Shown: positions 1 through 8,414, counted from the stretch's first letter. The stretch is DNA of 64,000 nt from Streptomyces sp. WP-1 (GCF_030450125.1 NZ_CP123923.1:4154001-4218000); one strand, 5' to 3'. The notes: a model not told the origin generated them from the sequence alone. A program made the numbers and translations.

Positions 1-626
1 ACGCGCAGCTCCTCGTCGCGCTCGGCGGTGACCTTGTCGGTCAGGGCCGCCTCGACGCCGGCGTCGTAGCCGCGCACCACGCGCACCGGGCCGGTGGCCT
101 CGGCCAGCTTCCCGGCCAGCTCGCGCACATCGGCGGCGGGGATGCCGTACAGCGCCTCGGACTCGGTGAGGGAGTGGCGGCGGCCGACCCACAGCTCGCC
201 CTGGCCGTCGAGCCAGAACTCGCCGTTCTCGCGGTCGGAGCGGGGCAGCAGGTAGATGGTCGCCTCGTGGCCCTCGCCCGCGGGCTCCAGCACGAGGACG
301 CCGTCCTCCGTCTGGTTGCCGGTGAGGTACGCGTACTCGACGGAGGAGCGGAAGGCGTACTCCGTGTCGTTCGAGCGGGTCTTCAGGTTGCCCGCCGGGA
401 TCACCAGGCGCTCGCCCGGGAAGCGCGCGGAGAGCGCGGCGCGGCGGCGCGCGGTCTCGGCGGCCTGCTCGACGGGCTTCAGGTCACGCAGCTCGGTGTC
501 GGCCCAGCCGGACTGCATGTTCTCGGCCAGCTCGTCGGAGACGCCCGGGTACAGGCCGTTCTTCCGCTGCTTGATGGGCTCCTCGGACTCGGTTTCCGGG
601 TTCGCCGGAATGAGTTCGTCGGCCAC
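1..626 (-). CDS. pepP: Xaa-Pro aminopeptidase (aminopeptidase P), N-terminal part
   Basis: This is the first ~208 residues of an aminopeptidase P, a cytosolic metallopeptidase that removes an N-terminal residue followed by proline. The visible part is the AMP_N domain: an acidic start (VADELIPANPETESEE), then RRRAALSARFPGERLVIPAG, YAYLTGNQTEDGVLVLEP and an ATIYLLPRSDRENGEFWLDG stretch, which fits the family. The metal-binding creatinase-fold domain lies beyond the window edge and cannot be checked. The GTG start at 626 was chosen because GAGGAGG sits five bases upstream. The next gene on the same strand ends 215 bp away, so it probably has its own promoter. Confidence 0.88.
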   Translation of the reverse strand, partial: MADELIPANPETESEEPIKQRKNGLYPGVSDELAENMQSGWADTELRDLKPVEQAAETARRRAALSARFPGERLVIPAGNLKTRSNDTEYAFRSSVEYAYLTGNQTEDGVLVLEPAGEGHEATIYLLPRSDRENGEFWLDGQGELWVGRRHSLTESEALYGIPAADVRELAGKLAEATGPVRVVRGYDAGVEAALTDKVTAERDEELR

Positions 627-841
627 GTGTTCCTCCTCGGTACGGCGTGTGATCTCCCCCGGGGCGGTCCGTGCGGCTCGCCACGACGGGGTCACTGTGT
701 CCCGAGCCGGGGACCACCATCATCGTACGGTCGTATCGGGACGGGGCCAGGGGCGGATGCCCCGTCATGCCTGGTCACCGCGCGGTCACGGAGCGGTGAT
801 GCCGCGGCGGCCGGAGGCGCCGGCTCGCCGGAGGCGCCGGC

Positions 842-2257
842 TCAGTCGAAGCGGGCCGCCAGCAGCACCACGTCCTCCGTGCTGTCGGCGGCGTCCGGGC
901 CGTCCGGCAGCACGGCGCGCAGCACATGGTCGGCGACCGCCCCGGGGTCCTGCCGCAGCGCCCGCGGAACGCCCGCGGCGGCCGAGTGCAGCCGGGCGAA
1001 GGCGCGGTCCATGGGGTCGCCGGTACGGCGCAGCAGCCCGTCGGTGTAGAGCAGAACCGTCTCTCCCGCTTCGGCCTGGACCTCCACGCCGGGCGCCTCC
1101 CAGCACGCGAGCATGCCGAGCGGCGCGGAGACGGAGGTCTCGGCGAACTCGGTGCGCCGCTCGCCGGTCAGCAGCGGCGGGCTGTGCCCGGCACCGGCCA
1201 GGGTGACCCGGCGCAGCACGGGCTCGCAGTACGCGAACAGGGCGGTCGCCGAGCGGGCGGGCTCGGTCAGCCGCAGCAGCAGCTCCAGGTCGGACAGGAC
1301 GGCGACCGGGTCCTCGCCCTCCATCACGGCGTACGCCCGCAGCGAGGCGCGCAGCCGGCCGGCGGCGGCCACCGCGCTCGGCCCCGAGCCGGTGACCGAG
1401 CCGACCGACAGGCCGAGGGCCGCGTCGGGCAGCGGCAGCGCGTCGTACCAGTCGCCGCCGCCGCGCGGTCCGGTGCGGTGCCGGACGGCGAGCTGGACGC
1501 CGGGCACCCGGGGCAGCCGGGAGGGCAGCAGCTCCTCGGTGAGGGTCGCCGTGCGGGCCCGGGTGTCCGCCACCTCCCGCAGCCTGGCGAGGTGTTCGGT
1601 GGCGTGCCGGATGTACAGGCCCGCGAGATGCCGCTGGCGCTCATGGGGTTCGGCGGGTTCGTCGTAGAGCCAGACGGCGGCGCCGAGGCGGCCGGCGCCG
1701 TCGGTGGCGAGCGGCAGGGCGTAGCTGGCGGCGTAGCCGAGGCGGGCGGCGACCTCGCGGTGCCGGGGGTCGAGACCGTCCTCGGCGAACAGGTCGGGGC
1801 GGACGATCTCGGCGGTGCCCGCGGTGTCGTACGGCAGCGCGCCGCGCGGCACGGTCTCCAGCTGGCCGAGGTCGGCGCGGCCGAGGCCGAGGCCGCGGGT
1901 GGTGCGGGGGCCGAGTCCGTCGCCGGGCTCCAGGACGACGAGGCCGCGGCGGGCGCCGACGAGGGCGGCCGTGGCTCGCAGCAGTTCGTCGAGGGCGGGC
2001 TCCAACGCGCCGGTGCGGGTGAGCCGTTCGGTGAGTTCGTGCAGCGTGGTGAGGTCGGAGACCCAGCCGGCGAGACGGTCCTGGAGGAGGGTGCCGGGGG
2101 CGGGGACCGGGGGGTGCGGGGCGGGGACGGCGGGGAGGGTGTCCGCGAGTGTGCCCGCGGGGGCGTCCGGGGCGGGAGAGGCGGGCGCGACAGTGTGGGC
2201 GGGCGTGGGAACAGTGGGATCGATTCCGGCCACTTTCGGTGGGTGCGGGGCGCTCAT
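842..2257 (-). CDS. GAF/SpoIIE-family PP2C protein phosphatase
   Basis: A 471-residue cytosolic protein. A proline-rich N-terminus (1-60) leads to a GAF sensor domain (about 68-225) and a C-terminal SpoIIE/PP2C phosphatase domain (about 240-471). Family members dephosphorylate anti-anti-sigma factors. The phosphatase signatures GGGDWYDALPLPD, LLYTDGLLRR and the C-terminal STEDVVLLAARFD are present. The usual GDVSGHG metal-binding motif reads GSVTGSG, so the conserved Asp is replaced by Ser and catalysis may be weak or lost. No good ribosome binding site precedes this ATG. A short in-frame ORF ends at a single TGA only four codons upstream. An RsbW-like ATPase gene lies about 4 kb away, but no partnership is shown. 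Confidence 0.85.
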   Translation of the reverse strand: MSAPHPPKVAGIDPTVPTPAHTVAPASPAPDAPAGTLADTLPAVPAPHPPVPAPGTLLQDRLAGWVSDLTTLHELTERLTRTGALEPALDELLRATAALVGARRGLVVLEPGDGLGPRTTRGLGLGRADLGQLETVPRGALPYDTAGTAEIVRPDLFAEDGLDPRHREVAARLGYAASYALPLATDGAGRLGAAVWLYDEPAEPHERQRHLAGLYIRHATEHLARLREVADTRARTATLTEELLPSRLPRVPGVQLAVRHRTGPRGGGDWYDALPLPDAALGLSVGSVTGSGPSAVAAAGRLRASLRAYAVMEGEDPVAVLSDLELLLRLTEPARSATALFAYCEPVLRRVTLAGAGHSPPLLTGERRTEFAETSVSAPLGMLACWEAPGVEVQAEAGETVLLYTDGLLRRTGDPMDRAFARLHSAAAGVPRALRQDPGAVADHVLRAVLPDGPDAADSTEDVVLLAARFD

Positions 2258-2269
2258 GGCGCACGGCCT

Positions 2270-2374
2270 TCAGACCGGTGCACAGTGCTCAAAAGCATCG
2301 CAAACCCCCAGGTGATTCTGCGCCGCTAGCAGTGTCTCCACATGTACACGCACTCGTGAGGGGATGTCCAGCAT
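2270..2374 (-). CDS. 34-residue ORF in frame with the downstream phosphatase, separated by one TGA
   Basis: The peptide begins MLDIPSRVRVHVETLL and ends DAFEHCAPV, then meets TGA at 2270-2272. Reading on in the same frame gives four codons (RPCA) and then the ATG of the phosphatase at 2257. It looks like an amphipathic helical N-terminal segment rather than random sequence. It may be a short upstream gene, or the true N-terminus of the phosphatase cut off by a nonsense codon. AGGA lies very close to its ATG, so initiation strength is uncertain. I recall similar N-terminal segments on related Streptomyces GAF/PP2C proteins but have not verified this. Confidence 0.4.
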   Translation of the reverse strand: MLDIPSRVRVHVETLLAAQNHLGVCDAFEHCAPV

Positions 2375-2866
2375 TGTCCTGCGGGGATTCCTGGTGTCCG
2401 CGGGGCTGGTGGGTGATTTCCCGGAACCCCTTGCGTTACTGCCAAGTTGGCTCAAAACTGCCTGGGGGAACGGTCCGCTGCGGTCGACTGGGCTCGCTCC
2501 ACGGAGCGTCACAGCGGTCGTGATGGGTACGTACTCGGAGAAGGCCAGGGGTGGTTGGGGACCACCCGGAACCTGGCGACGGACCCGGGCGTCATAGCCA
2601 CCGACGGCCGAGCCCCATCCTCCCGTGGCGGAGGCGGAGAGAACCACGCGCGACGGCAAACGCCATGCTTCGCCACCCCCGTGCCGCTACCGTGCCCTGC
2701 CTTGAGTGCCGTGGACGCGGCCGCGGCCGACGCTCGAACCCCTGGGGATCCCCTGCCGTGTGCGGGGATGTGATGCGCCACCAGGTACGCACAGTGCAGT
2801 GATCGACTCATGTTGTGATGTGGACCACGGTGTTGCCAGCGGTGCAACGGAAAGGAACGAGCGCTC
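2375..2866. other. 492-bp intergenic region between divergent genes
   Basis: No open reading frame here has Streptomyces-like codon use. The region must hold the promoters of the minus-strand phosphatase and the plus-strand Prim-Pol-like gene. Close to the latter, GTTGC (2832-2836) and GCAAC (2844-2848) form a short inverted repeat seven bases apart, 18 bp before the start codon. This is a possible but weak operator. Confidence 0.4.
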
Positions 2867-3535
2867 ATGCGCGAGATCCTCGGAAGGCGACGCAGGCTCC
2901 TGTCCAAGCGACGGAACGACGGGAAGCCTGAGCCGATCAGCGCGGCCCTGACCTTCGCGACGGAGTGGCAGTGGCCCGTACTCCCGGGTGTGGCCCCGGA
3001 TCCGCAGGGCAGAGGCCGCTGCGGCTGCCCCGACCCGGAGTGCACGGTGCCCGGCGCCCACCCCTTCGACCCCGGGCTGCTCGCGGCCACCACCGACGCG
3101 CGCATGGTGCGCTGGTGGTGGACCAACCGGCCGAGCGCGCCCGTCATCCTCGCGACCGGCGGTACGGCGCCCTGCGCGGTGAGCCTGCCGGCGCTCGCCG
3201 CGTCCCGTGCCCTCGCCCTGCTCGACCGGCGGGGCATGCGCCTCGGCCCGGTCGTCGCCTCGCCCACCCGCTGGGCGCTGCTCGTCGAGCCGTACTCGAT
3301 GGAGCAGTTGGGCGAGTTGCTCTACGCCAAGGACTTCGTCCCCGGCTCGCTGCGCTTCCACGGCGAGGGCGGCTATATCGCGCTGCCCCCGTCCGAGACC
3401 GGCGCGGGCGCGGTGCGCTGGGAACGTGCGCCGCTGCCGGGTTCGGCCGCGCCCTGGGTGCCGGACGTCGAGGCCGTGGTGGACGCCGTGGTCGACGCCC
3501 TCACTCGTACGGGTGTGAGCGCCCCCGAGTTGTAG
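2867..3535 (+). CDS. Degenerate Prim-Pol (bifunctional primase/polymerase N-terminal) domain protein
   Basis: A 222-residue protein resembling the archaeo-eukaryotic primase/polymerase (Prim-Pol, PF09250) domain: AALTFATEWQWPVLPGV, a small Cys cluster (CGCPDPEC), ATTDARMVRWWWTNRPSAPV, and a C-terminal GGYIALPPSET. In active relatives the next strand carries Asp-x-Asp and a later motif ends in RHLY/W. Here those positions read PCAVSLPALAA and SPTRWALLVEP, so the catalytic Asp pair and the His are missing. It is therefore probably not a polymerase and may have kept only a binding or structural role. The ATG follows AAGGA by eight bases. Compare the motif-complete relative at 10601-11455. Confidence 0.7.
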   Translation: MREILGRRRRLLSKRRNDGKPEPISAALTFATEWQWPVLPGVAPDPQGRGRCGCPDPECTVPGAHPFDPGLLAATTDARMVRWWWTNRPSAPVILATGGTAPCAVSLPALAASRALALLDRRGMRLGPVVASPTRWALLVEPYSMEQLGELLYAKDFVPGSLRFHGEGGYIALPPSETGAGAVRWERAPLPGSAAPWVPDVEAVVDAVVDALTRTGVSAPEL

Positions 3536-3590
3536 GGGTGTCCGGCGCGCACGGTGCGAAGGGGCGTGCCGTGCTCGTTATGTTCCGCCC

Positions 3591-4406
3591 ATGCTGCGAA
3601 TTCTTGGGGGCCATGGGACGCACCGGCCACGCGACGGGGGACGCCGCCGCCCGACCGGCACAGGGCCCCGGTACGACGGCGGGCCGGATCGGATGCCGTC
3701 GGTGGACGGCGGGGACGGTTCCCGTGTGTCGGTGGACGGCGGGCACGGTTCCCGCGTGTCGGTGGAGAGTGGACACGGTCTCCCCGTGTCCCGAGGCGTA
3801 CCCGGGGACGGGGTCGGCGCGTGGCCGAAGGGCGGGTTCCGGCGGGCGCGGTACGGGAAGGCCGATCCGCGCCGGGCGCATCTCGTCGGGCTCGCCTGTG
3901 CGGTGACGGCCGCCGTCGTGCTGCCGCTGACCGTGGCGTCCGCCGGACAGGTCCGGGACGTGGGCGACGCGCTGGTGCCGGGCGCGCTGCGGTACGGGGA
4001 CGGCAAGGATCCCTCGGCCGCGTCCGGCAGGGCGCCCGCGCTGCTGGACCTGGGTCTCGCCACCGCGGTCCGCTGCGGACCCCAACTCAGCTCCCCCGGA
4101 GGCATCGAGGCGCAGACCTGTGTGGTCATCCAGGACGCCGACACCTGGGCGCGGACCTACTACCGCAACGCCACCGGCAAGTCGCTGGACGCCGGGCTGA
4201 CCCTCATGGGCCCCGGCGGCCGTACCACCCGTACGCGCTGCGACACCGGGGCCGACGACGAGCCCGCCACCTGTGAGACCCCCCGCGAGCACAGCCGGGG
4301 CGGGGCGGACGCCTACATGGCGGTCGCGGAGTTCGCGGAGCGCGGGCCCGCGGGGGCGCTGCTACTGCGCTCGGGAAGCAACTCCGAGGATACGGGGAGC
4401 AGTTGA
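3591..4406 (+). CDS. Putative membrane-anchored protein with N-terminal decapeptide repeats
   Basis: No family recognised. As drawn it has 271 residues: an Arg/Gly-rich N-terminus, three copies of a 10-residue repeat (SVDGGDGSRV and variants, about 37-66), a single hydrophobic segment (LVGLACAVTAAVVLPLTVASAG, about 98-119) and an extracytoplasmic C-terminal domain of about 150 residues with two Cys (RCGPQ, QTCVV) and two more downstream (TRCDTG, ATCETP). The start is uncertain: no clear ribosome binding site precedes 3591, and a start near the membrane segment (GTG about 3786) would remove the repeats. A 12-bp stem hairpin just downstream probably terminates it. Confidence 0.55.
   Translation: MLRILGGHGTHRPRDGGRRRPTGTGPRYDGGPDRMPSVDGGDGSRVSVDGGHGSRVSVESGHGLPVSRGVPGDGVGAWPKGGFRRARYGKADPRRAHLVGLACAVTAAVVLPLTVASAGQVRDVGDALVPGALRYGDGKDPSAASGRAPALLDLGLATAVRCGPQLSSPGGIEAQTCVVIQDADTWARTYYRNATGKSLDAGLTLMGPGGRTTRTRCDTGADDEPATCETPREHSRGGADAYMAVAEFAERGPAGALLLRSGSNSEDTGSS
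3698..3787 (+). repeat. Three tandem copies of a 30-bp repeat
   Basis: Units at 3698-3727, 3728-3757 and 3758-3787 each begin GTCGGTGGA. The first two differ at only two or three bases and the third is more diverged. The unit length is a multiple of three, so the reading frame of the surrounding ORF is kept and ten residues are added per unit. Confidence 0.8.
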
Positions 4407-4449
4407 GAGCGCGCGACGCGTCGGGCCGCCGGACGCGGGCATGGAAAGA

Positions 4450-4487
4450 CCCGGTTGCTGGCGACGGGGGATGCACCAGCAACCGGG
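4450..4487 (+). terminator. Hairpin terminator after the 3591-4406 gene
   Basis: Perfect 12-bp arms, CCCGGTTGCTGG at 4450-4461 and CCAGCAACCGGG at 4476-4487, enclose a 14-base loop. It lies 44 bp after the stop codon. There is no T tract, as is common for Streptomyces terminators. Confidence 0.6.
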
Positions 4488-4611
4488 CTACTGGAACGGT
4501 AACAAGAGATCGGCCGTTCGCAAATTCCGACTCAGGCATTCGGCCATCGAATTTCCACCGATTTCCGTGTCGAAGCCGGGAGTTGTGACGGGAGTCACCC
4601 GTCGGCCACCC

Positions 4612-4647
4612 GGTGTCATGACTGACCGACCATTCAGTCATGACACC
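4612..4647 (-). terminator. Perfect inverted repeat downstream of the SEC-C/DUF5926 gene
   Basis: GGTGTCATGACTGA (4612-4625) and TCAGTCATGACACC (4634-4647) are perfect 14-bp arms around an 8-base loop, 14 bp past the stop of the minus-strand gene. It is most likely a transcript end. Each arm holds the small palindrome TCATGA. Confidence 0.6.
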
Positions 4648-4660
4648 TGCGCGGGTGCCG

Positions 4661-5635
4661 TCAGCTGAGCGTGACCTGCCGGTTGGTCAGTCCGCCGCGG
4701 GCCCGGCGCTCCTCCGCGGTGAGCGGTTCCTCGACGGCGAGGGCGGCGGCCAGGCGCTCGGCGAACTCGGCGGCCGGCTTCTCCACATCCTCCGCGCGGA
4801 CCTCGCTCGGCAGGTCCCAGACCGGCACGGTGAGCCCGTGAGCACGGAAGGAGCCCACGAGCCGGGTGCCCTCGCCGAGGCTGGAGCGGCCCTGCGCGTG
4901 CAGGCACGCGAGAGCGTCCAGAAGCCGCTCCTCGGGATGGGGCATCACCCAGCGCAGGTGGTTCTTCTCCGGGGTCTCGCACCAGTACGCCGCGTCCACG
5001 CCGGAGAGCCGCACCGTCGGGATCGCCGCCGCGTTGGCCCGCTCCAGGGAGGCGGCGACCTCCGGGGTGGCGTGCTCCGCGTCCGGCACCCAGAACTCGA
5101 AGCCGCTGTGCACGACCGGCTCGAACGGGCCCTCGGCGGCCAGCAGTTCCTGGAGCCGGGGTCCGTCGGCGGGGGCGCGGCGGCCCTGCACCGGGGTGCC
5201 CGGCTCCGCCTCCAGCGCGCGCTGGAGGGTGTCGGCGAGGTCGCGGCTGATGTCGCCGGACGACGTGTCGTTCTGCAGGCCGATCAGGACCGAGCCGTCG
5301 TCGCGGCGCAGCGCGGGCCAGGCCATCGGCAGCACCGTGGCGAGCGTGACCGAGGGGACGCCCTCGGGCAGGCCGTCCTTCAGGGTCAGCTCGGCCGTGG
5401 CGGCCGGGACCAGCTCGCGCAGCGCCACCCAGTCGCACTCGCCGGGCAGGCCCTCGAAGGGGCGGTGGACCAGCTCGGTCACCGCGTGCGAGGCGTCCCG
5501 GCCGTGACACGCCTTGTAGCGCCGGCCGCTGCCGCAGGGGCAGGGCTCGCGGCCGCCGACCACCGGAATGGCACCATCTGCCCCACCCGTCGCCTGCGGG
5601 CGCTTGGCCTTCGTCTGGGGTCGCTTCTTGGCCAT
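4661..5635 (-). CDS. DUF5926 family protein with SEC-C motif
   Basis: A 324-residue protein. A basic Lys/Arg/Gln-rich N-terminus (MAKKRPQTKAKRPQ) is followed by a SEC-C zinc motif (PCPCGSGRRYKACHG, about 31-45), the C-terminal SecA-type metal-binding motif also found on many stand-alone proteins. The rest matches the actinobacterial DUF5926 family as I recall it; its function is not known. Possible contacts with ribosome or SecB, by analogy with SecA, are inference only. The ATG at 5635 was chosen over longer in-frame options because GGGAGA lies about nine bases before it and the upstream extension is low-complexity Arg/Gly repeat. Confidence 0.85.
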   Translation of the reverse strand: MAKKRPQTKAKRPQATGGADGAIPVVGGREPCPCGSGRRYKACHGRDASHAVTELVHRPFEGLPGECDWVALRELVPAATAELTLKDGLPEGVPSVTLATVLPMAWPALRRDDGSVLIGLQNDTSSGDISRDLADTLQRALEAEPGTPVQGRRAPADGPRLQELLAAEGPFEPVVHSGFEFWVPDAEHATPEVAASLERANAAAIPTVRLSGVDAAYWCETPEKNHLRWVMPHPEERLLDALACLHAQGRSSLGEGTRLVGSFRAHGLTVPVWDLPSEVRAEDVEKPAAEFAERLAAALAVEEPLTAEERRARGGLTNRQVTLS

Positions 5636-5699
5636 CGTGGATGTCTCCCGGTTACGGCGCTTCTCGTACGGCGGGAGCCTAGCCGTTCGCGCCATCCCC

Positions 5700-6500
5700 G
5701 ACGGGAACCTGTGGACAACGGCCTTGCGGAGAAGGGCCGCCGGTGTGACCGACGACCGGTACCGGCCCCCACCGACGACCGGCGCCCGGCCCTCGGGAGC
5801 CCGCCTGTCGGGGGCGCCTCTTGGACCTCGGGGCTCGCCCCTCGGGCCTCTGGCACCTGCCCCTCGGATCCCGGGAGGCCGCCGCCCCTCGGATCCCCGG
5901 GGCCCGTCTCGGACACCGGCGATCCGCCCCCGGGTCTCGTGCTCCGCCATGGGTCTTGGTCTCTGCCATGGGACTTGGCGGTCTGTCCCGGGCCTTGGTG
6001 ATCAGTCCCTGGGCCCGACGGACTGCCCCGCTCACTGGCGGGCCGCCTTTGTTCTTCGGTGGCCATCCCGGGCACCGGCGATCCACCCCGGGCTCGGGGC
6101 TCCGCCATGGGGCTCGGCGGCCTGATCCGGGCCTCGGGCGATCCGCCCCGGGGCCCGGCGACGCGCCCCCGCTCACGGGCGGCCTGCCCCCGCTCTTCTG
6201 CGGTCACCCCCGGACACCGGCGATCCGCCCCGGGACGCTGACGATCTGCTCCCGCCTTTCGGCGATCCGTCCTGGACCGGGCGATCCGTCCTCGGACACC
6301 GGCGCCCCGCTCCCGCTCTTCGGCGGCCCGCTCCCGCTCTTCGGCGGCTCGCCCTGAACATCGGCGCCCCGCCCTGGTCACCGGGCGCCCCGCTCCCCGG
6401 ACACCGGCAGCGCGCTCCCGGACACCGGCTATCTGCCTCCGGTACACCGGCCGACCACCCGCCTCCGGCCCCCGACTCCCTGCCCGCTCACCGGCCCCCC
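5700..6500. repeat. Degenerate GC-rich repeat tract, about 800 bp
   Basis: Short motifs recur irregularly: CGGCGATCCGCCCC-like words near 5921, 6076, 6140, 6220 and 6265; GCTCCGCCATGGG near 5942 and 6108; and CTCCCGCTCTTCGGCGG twice near 6320-6350. Long ORFs run through it on both strands, but all encode Arg/Gly/Pro repeats. It separates the SEC-C gene from the RsbW-like gene and contains no supportable gene. Confidence 0.55.
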
Positions 6501-6516
6501 GCCCGGCCCGTGACCC

Positions 6517-7086
6517 TCAGGCCAAGTCCTCGAACGCCTCCGCGAGAGCGAGGCCCGAGAGATCCGGTGGGGCCGACGCGGTGAGGGCGGCGGTGACATG
6601 GTCGCGGCGGCAGTGGGCATCCGGGTCGTGCACGTCCCCGTGGACCACCACCCAGACCGTCACCTCGCCGCGGACGTCGTCCCGCACGCCCCAGTCGTCG
6701 GCGAGCGCGGTGATGATGGCCAGCCCCCGGCCGCCGTGCGCGGTCACCGAGGGGGTGGCCGGTGCCGGGCGGGTCGGGCCGCCGCCGTCCGTGACCTCCA
6801 CGATGAGCCGGCCGCCGGTGTCCACCCGCCACGCGGCCCGCACATCGCCGCCGTCGAGTCCGTCTCCGCTCCCGGCCCTGGGATCACCCAGCGGCCGGCC
6901 GTGCTTGCACGCATTGCTCAGCAGTTCGGAAAGGATCAGTACGGCATCGTCGACCACCGATTCCGCCACGCCTCCGCCGCGCAGCTGCGCGCGCATCCGG
7001 CGCCTCGCGTCCCCCACGCCCGCAGGGCCATGGGGTACGGCCATGCACGACGACGTGGGCACCTCCTGCGCCACCACCAACGCCAC
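6517..7086 (-). CDS. RsbW-like ATP-binding protein (HATPase_c_2)
   Basis: A 189-residue GHKL ATPase of the anti-sigma-factor/serine-kinase type widespread in Streptomyces. The N-box (ELLSNACKHG), G1 box (VEVTDGGG) and G2 box (HGGRGLAII) are all intact, so ATP binding is expected. The C-terminus (about 150-189) is unrelated low-complexity sequence. The GTG at 7086 was chosen because a perfect AAGGAGG lies eight bases upstream; a longer ORF begins at 7188 but has no such site. Partners would be an anti-anti-sigma factor or sigma factor, neither of which is adjacent. Confidence 0.82.
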   Translation of the reverse strand: MALVVAQEVPTSSCMAVPHGPAGVGDARRRMRAQLRGGGVAESVVDDAVLILSELLSNACKHGRPLGDPRAGSGDGLDGGDVRAAWRVDTGGRLIVEVTDGGGPTRPAPATPSVTAHGGRGLAIITALADDWGVRDDVRGEVTVWVVVHGDVHDPDAHCRRDHVTAALTASAPPDLSGLALAEAFEDLA

Positions 7087-7260
7087 CCCCGAGACCTCCT
7101 TCGCCCCACGCCACGGTGTGGATGCCCCAGTGATCTCTGCCGGAAACCGGCCAATCCCCTTCCGATGACGCATTCGCTCCACGCGCACACGCGGCGAACG
7201 CGCCGGAGCACTCCCTGTGACGACGCCGGGGGGCCTGCGGCGCGGCGTCGGCAGGGGAGG

Positions 7261-8091
7261 TCAGCGGCCGAGCTGGTCCAGCACCGCGCGCGGGCGGTTG
7301 GTGATGATGGCGTCGACGCCGAGTCCGAGGCAGAGGTCGACGTCCTCGGGCTCGTTCACGGTCCAGACGTGCACCTGGTGACCGGCCCGCTTCAGCCGCT
7401 CCACGTACCCGGGGTGGTTGCGCACGATCCGCACCGAGGGGCCCGCGATGCCCACGCCCGCCGGCAGCCGCCCGTCGCGCAGCCGGGGCGAGAGCCACTG
7501 CACCAGGTAGACCGTCGGCAGGGTCGGCGCGGCCGCGCGCACCCGGTGCAGCGAGCGCGCCGAGAAACTCATGATCCGTACCGGCGACTCGGCGGCCGTG
7601 GCGGGCGCGGCCAGGCCGAACCGGCCCAGCAGGCCCAGCAGCTTCTCCTCGACCTGGCCCGCCCAGCGGGTGGGGTGCTTGGTCTCGATGGCCAGCTCGA
7701 TGCGCCGCCCGGAGTCCGCGACCAGTTCCAGCAGCCGCTCCAGGGTGAGGACGGAGGTCTCCTCGCGGTCCTCGGGCCGGTGCTCCCAGTCGGGCTCCTC
7801 GACCCGGCCGCGATACGGCTCACCGGTCTTCCAGGAGCCGAAGTCCAGGGCGGCGAGGTCGGCCAGCTCCAGGGCGGAGACGGCGCCGCGGCCGTTGGAG
7901 GTGCGGTTCACCCGGCGGTCGTGGACGCAGACCAGGTGGCCGTCGGCGGTCAGCCGGACATCGCACTCCAGGGCGTCCGCGCCGTCCTCGATCGCCTTGC
8001 GGTAGGCGGCCAGGGTGTGTTCCGGCGCGTCTTCGGAGGCGCCCCGGTGGGCGACGACCTGGACGGAGAGCTGTGGTGCGTGGGTGGTCAC
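7261..8091 (-). CDS. Glycerophosphodiester phosphodiesterase
   Basis: A 276-residue GDPD-family enzyme that hydrolyses glycerophosphodiesters to glycerol 3-phosphate and an alcohol. The TIM-barrel signatures are in order: VVAHRGASEDAPEHTLAAY, ALECDVRLTADGHLVCVHD, IELAIETK and a C-terminal VHVWTVNEPEDV...GVDAIITNRP. The catalytic His pair and the metal-binding Glu/Asp residues are present. There is no signal peptide, so the cytosol is expected. The GTG at 8091 is preceded by AGGGGTGG about 12 bases upstream; a three-codon ATG ORF overlaps this start. A 24-residue upstream extension is possible but unlike the family. Confidence 0.88.
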   Translation of the reverse strand: MTTHAPQLSVQVVAHRGASEDAPEHTLAAYRKAIEDGADALECDVRLTADGHLVCVHDRRVNRTSNGRGAVSALELADLAALDFGSWKTGEPYRGRVEEPDWEHRPEDREETSVLTLERLLELVADSGRRIELAIETKHPTRWAGQVEEKLLGLLGRFGLAAPATAAESPVRIMSFSARSLHRVRAAAPTLPTVYLVQWLSPRLRDGRLPAGVGIAGPSVRIVRNHPGYVERLKRAGHQVHVWTVNEPEDVDLCLGLGVDAIITNRPRAVLDQLGR

Positions 8092-8414
8092 CGCGTCATG
8101 GTGCCACCCCTGCCGGGTACGCGGGACGGCGCTCGTGCGTCCGGGTGGCGAACGGTGGCACACGTCGTACTGATCTATGTAGCTTTTTCCATGAATGCCC
8201 TATGTAAGGGCTGGCCCTGTACCCACAGCAACGGCTTATGGTGCTCTGACGGCCCGTGGGAAAAGCTGACTGCATACAAACTGGAACAGTGAACGCAGGA
8301 CCATGCGCAGCCGCATCGTGACAGGCCACGACCAGCGCGCACGCGCCGCCGAGCGTGCACGAACGTGACCGAGCGCGACCGAGGACAAACAGCCGTGGAT
8401 CGAGGAGTAGAGCT

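Noticed and set aside
4450..4520. Possible c-di-AMP or other riboswitch
   Set aside because: A hairpin exists but no plus-strand gene follows, and the conserved ydaO core could not be recognised.
5479..6447. Minus-strand ORF with repeated Ala-Glu-Glu-Arg-Glu-Arg
   Set aside because: It overlaps the start of the SEC-C gene and consists only of translated DNA repeats. There is no ribosome binding site and no typical codon bias.
842..7086. Complete partner-switching sigma module (phosphatase plus RsbW-like ATPase)
   Set aside because: The two genes are over 4 kb apart with unrelated genes between and no STAS protein, so a functional pair is not supported.
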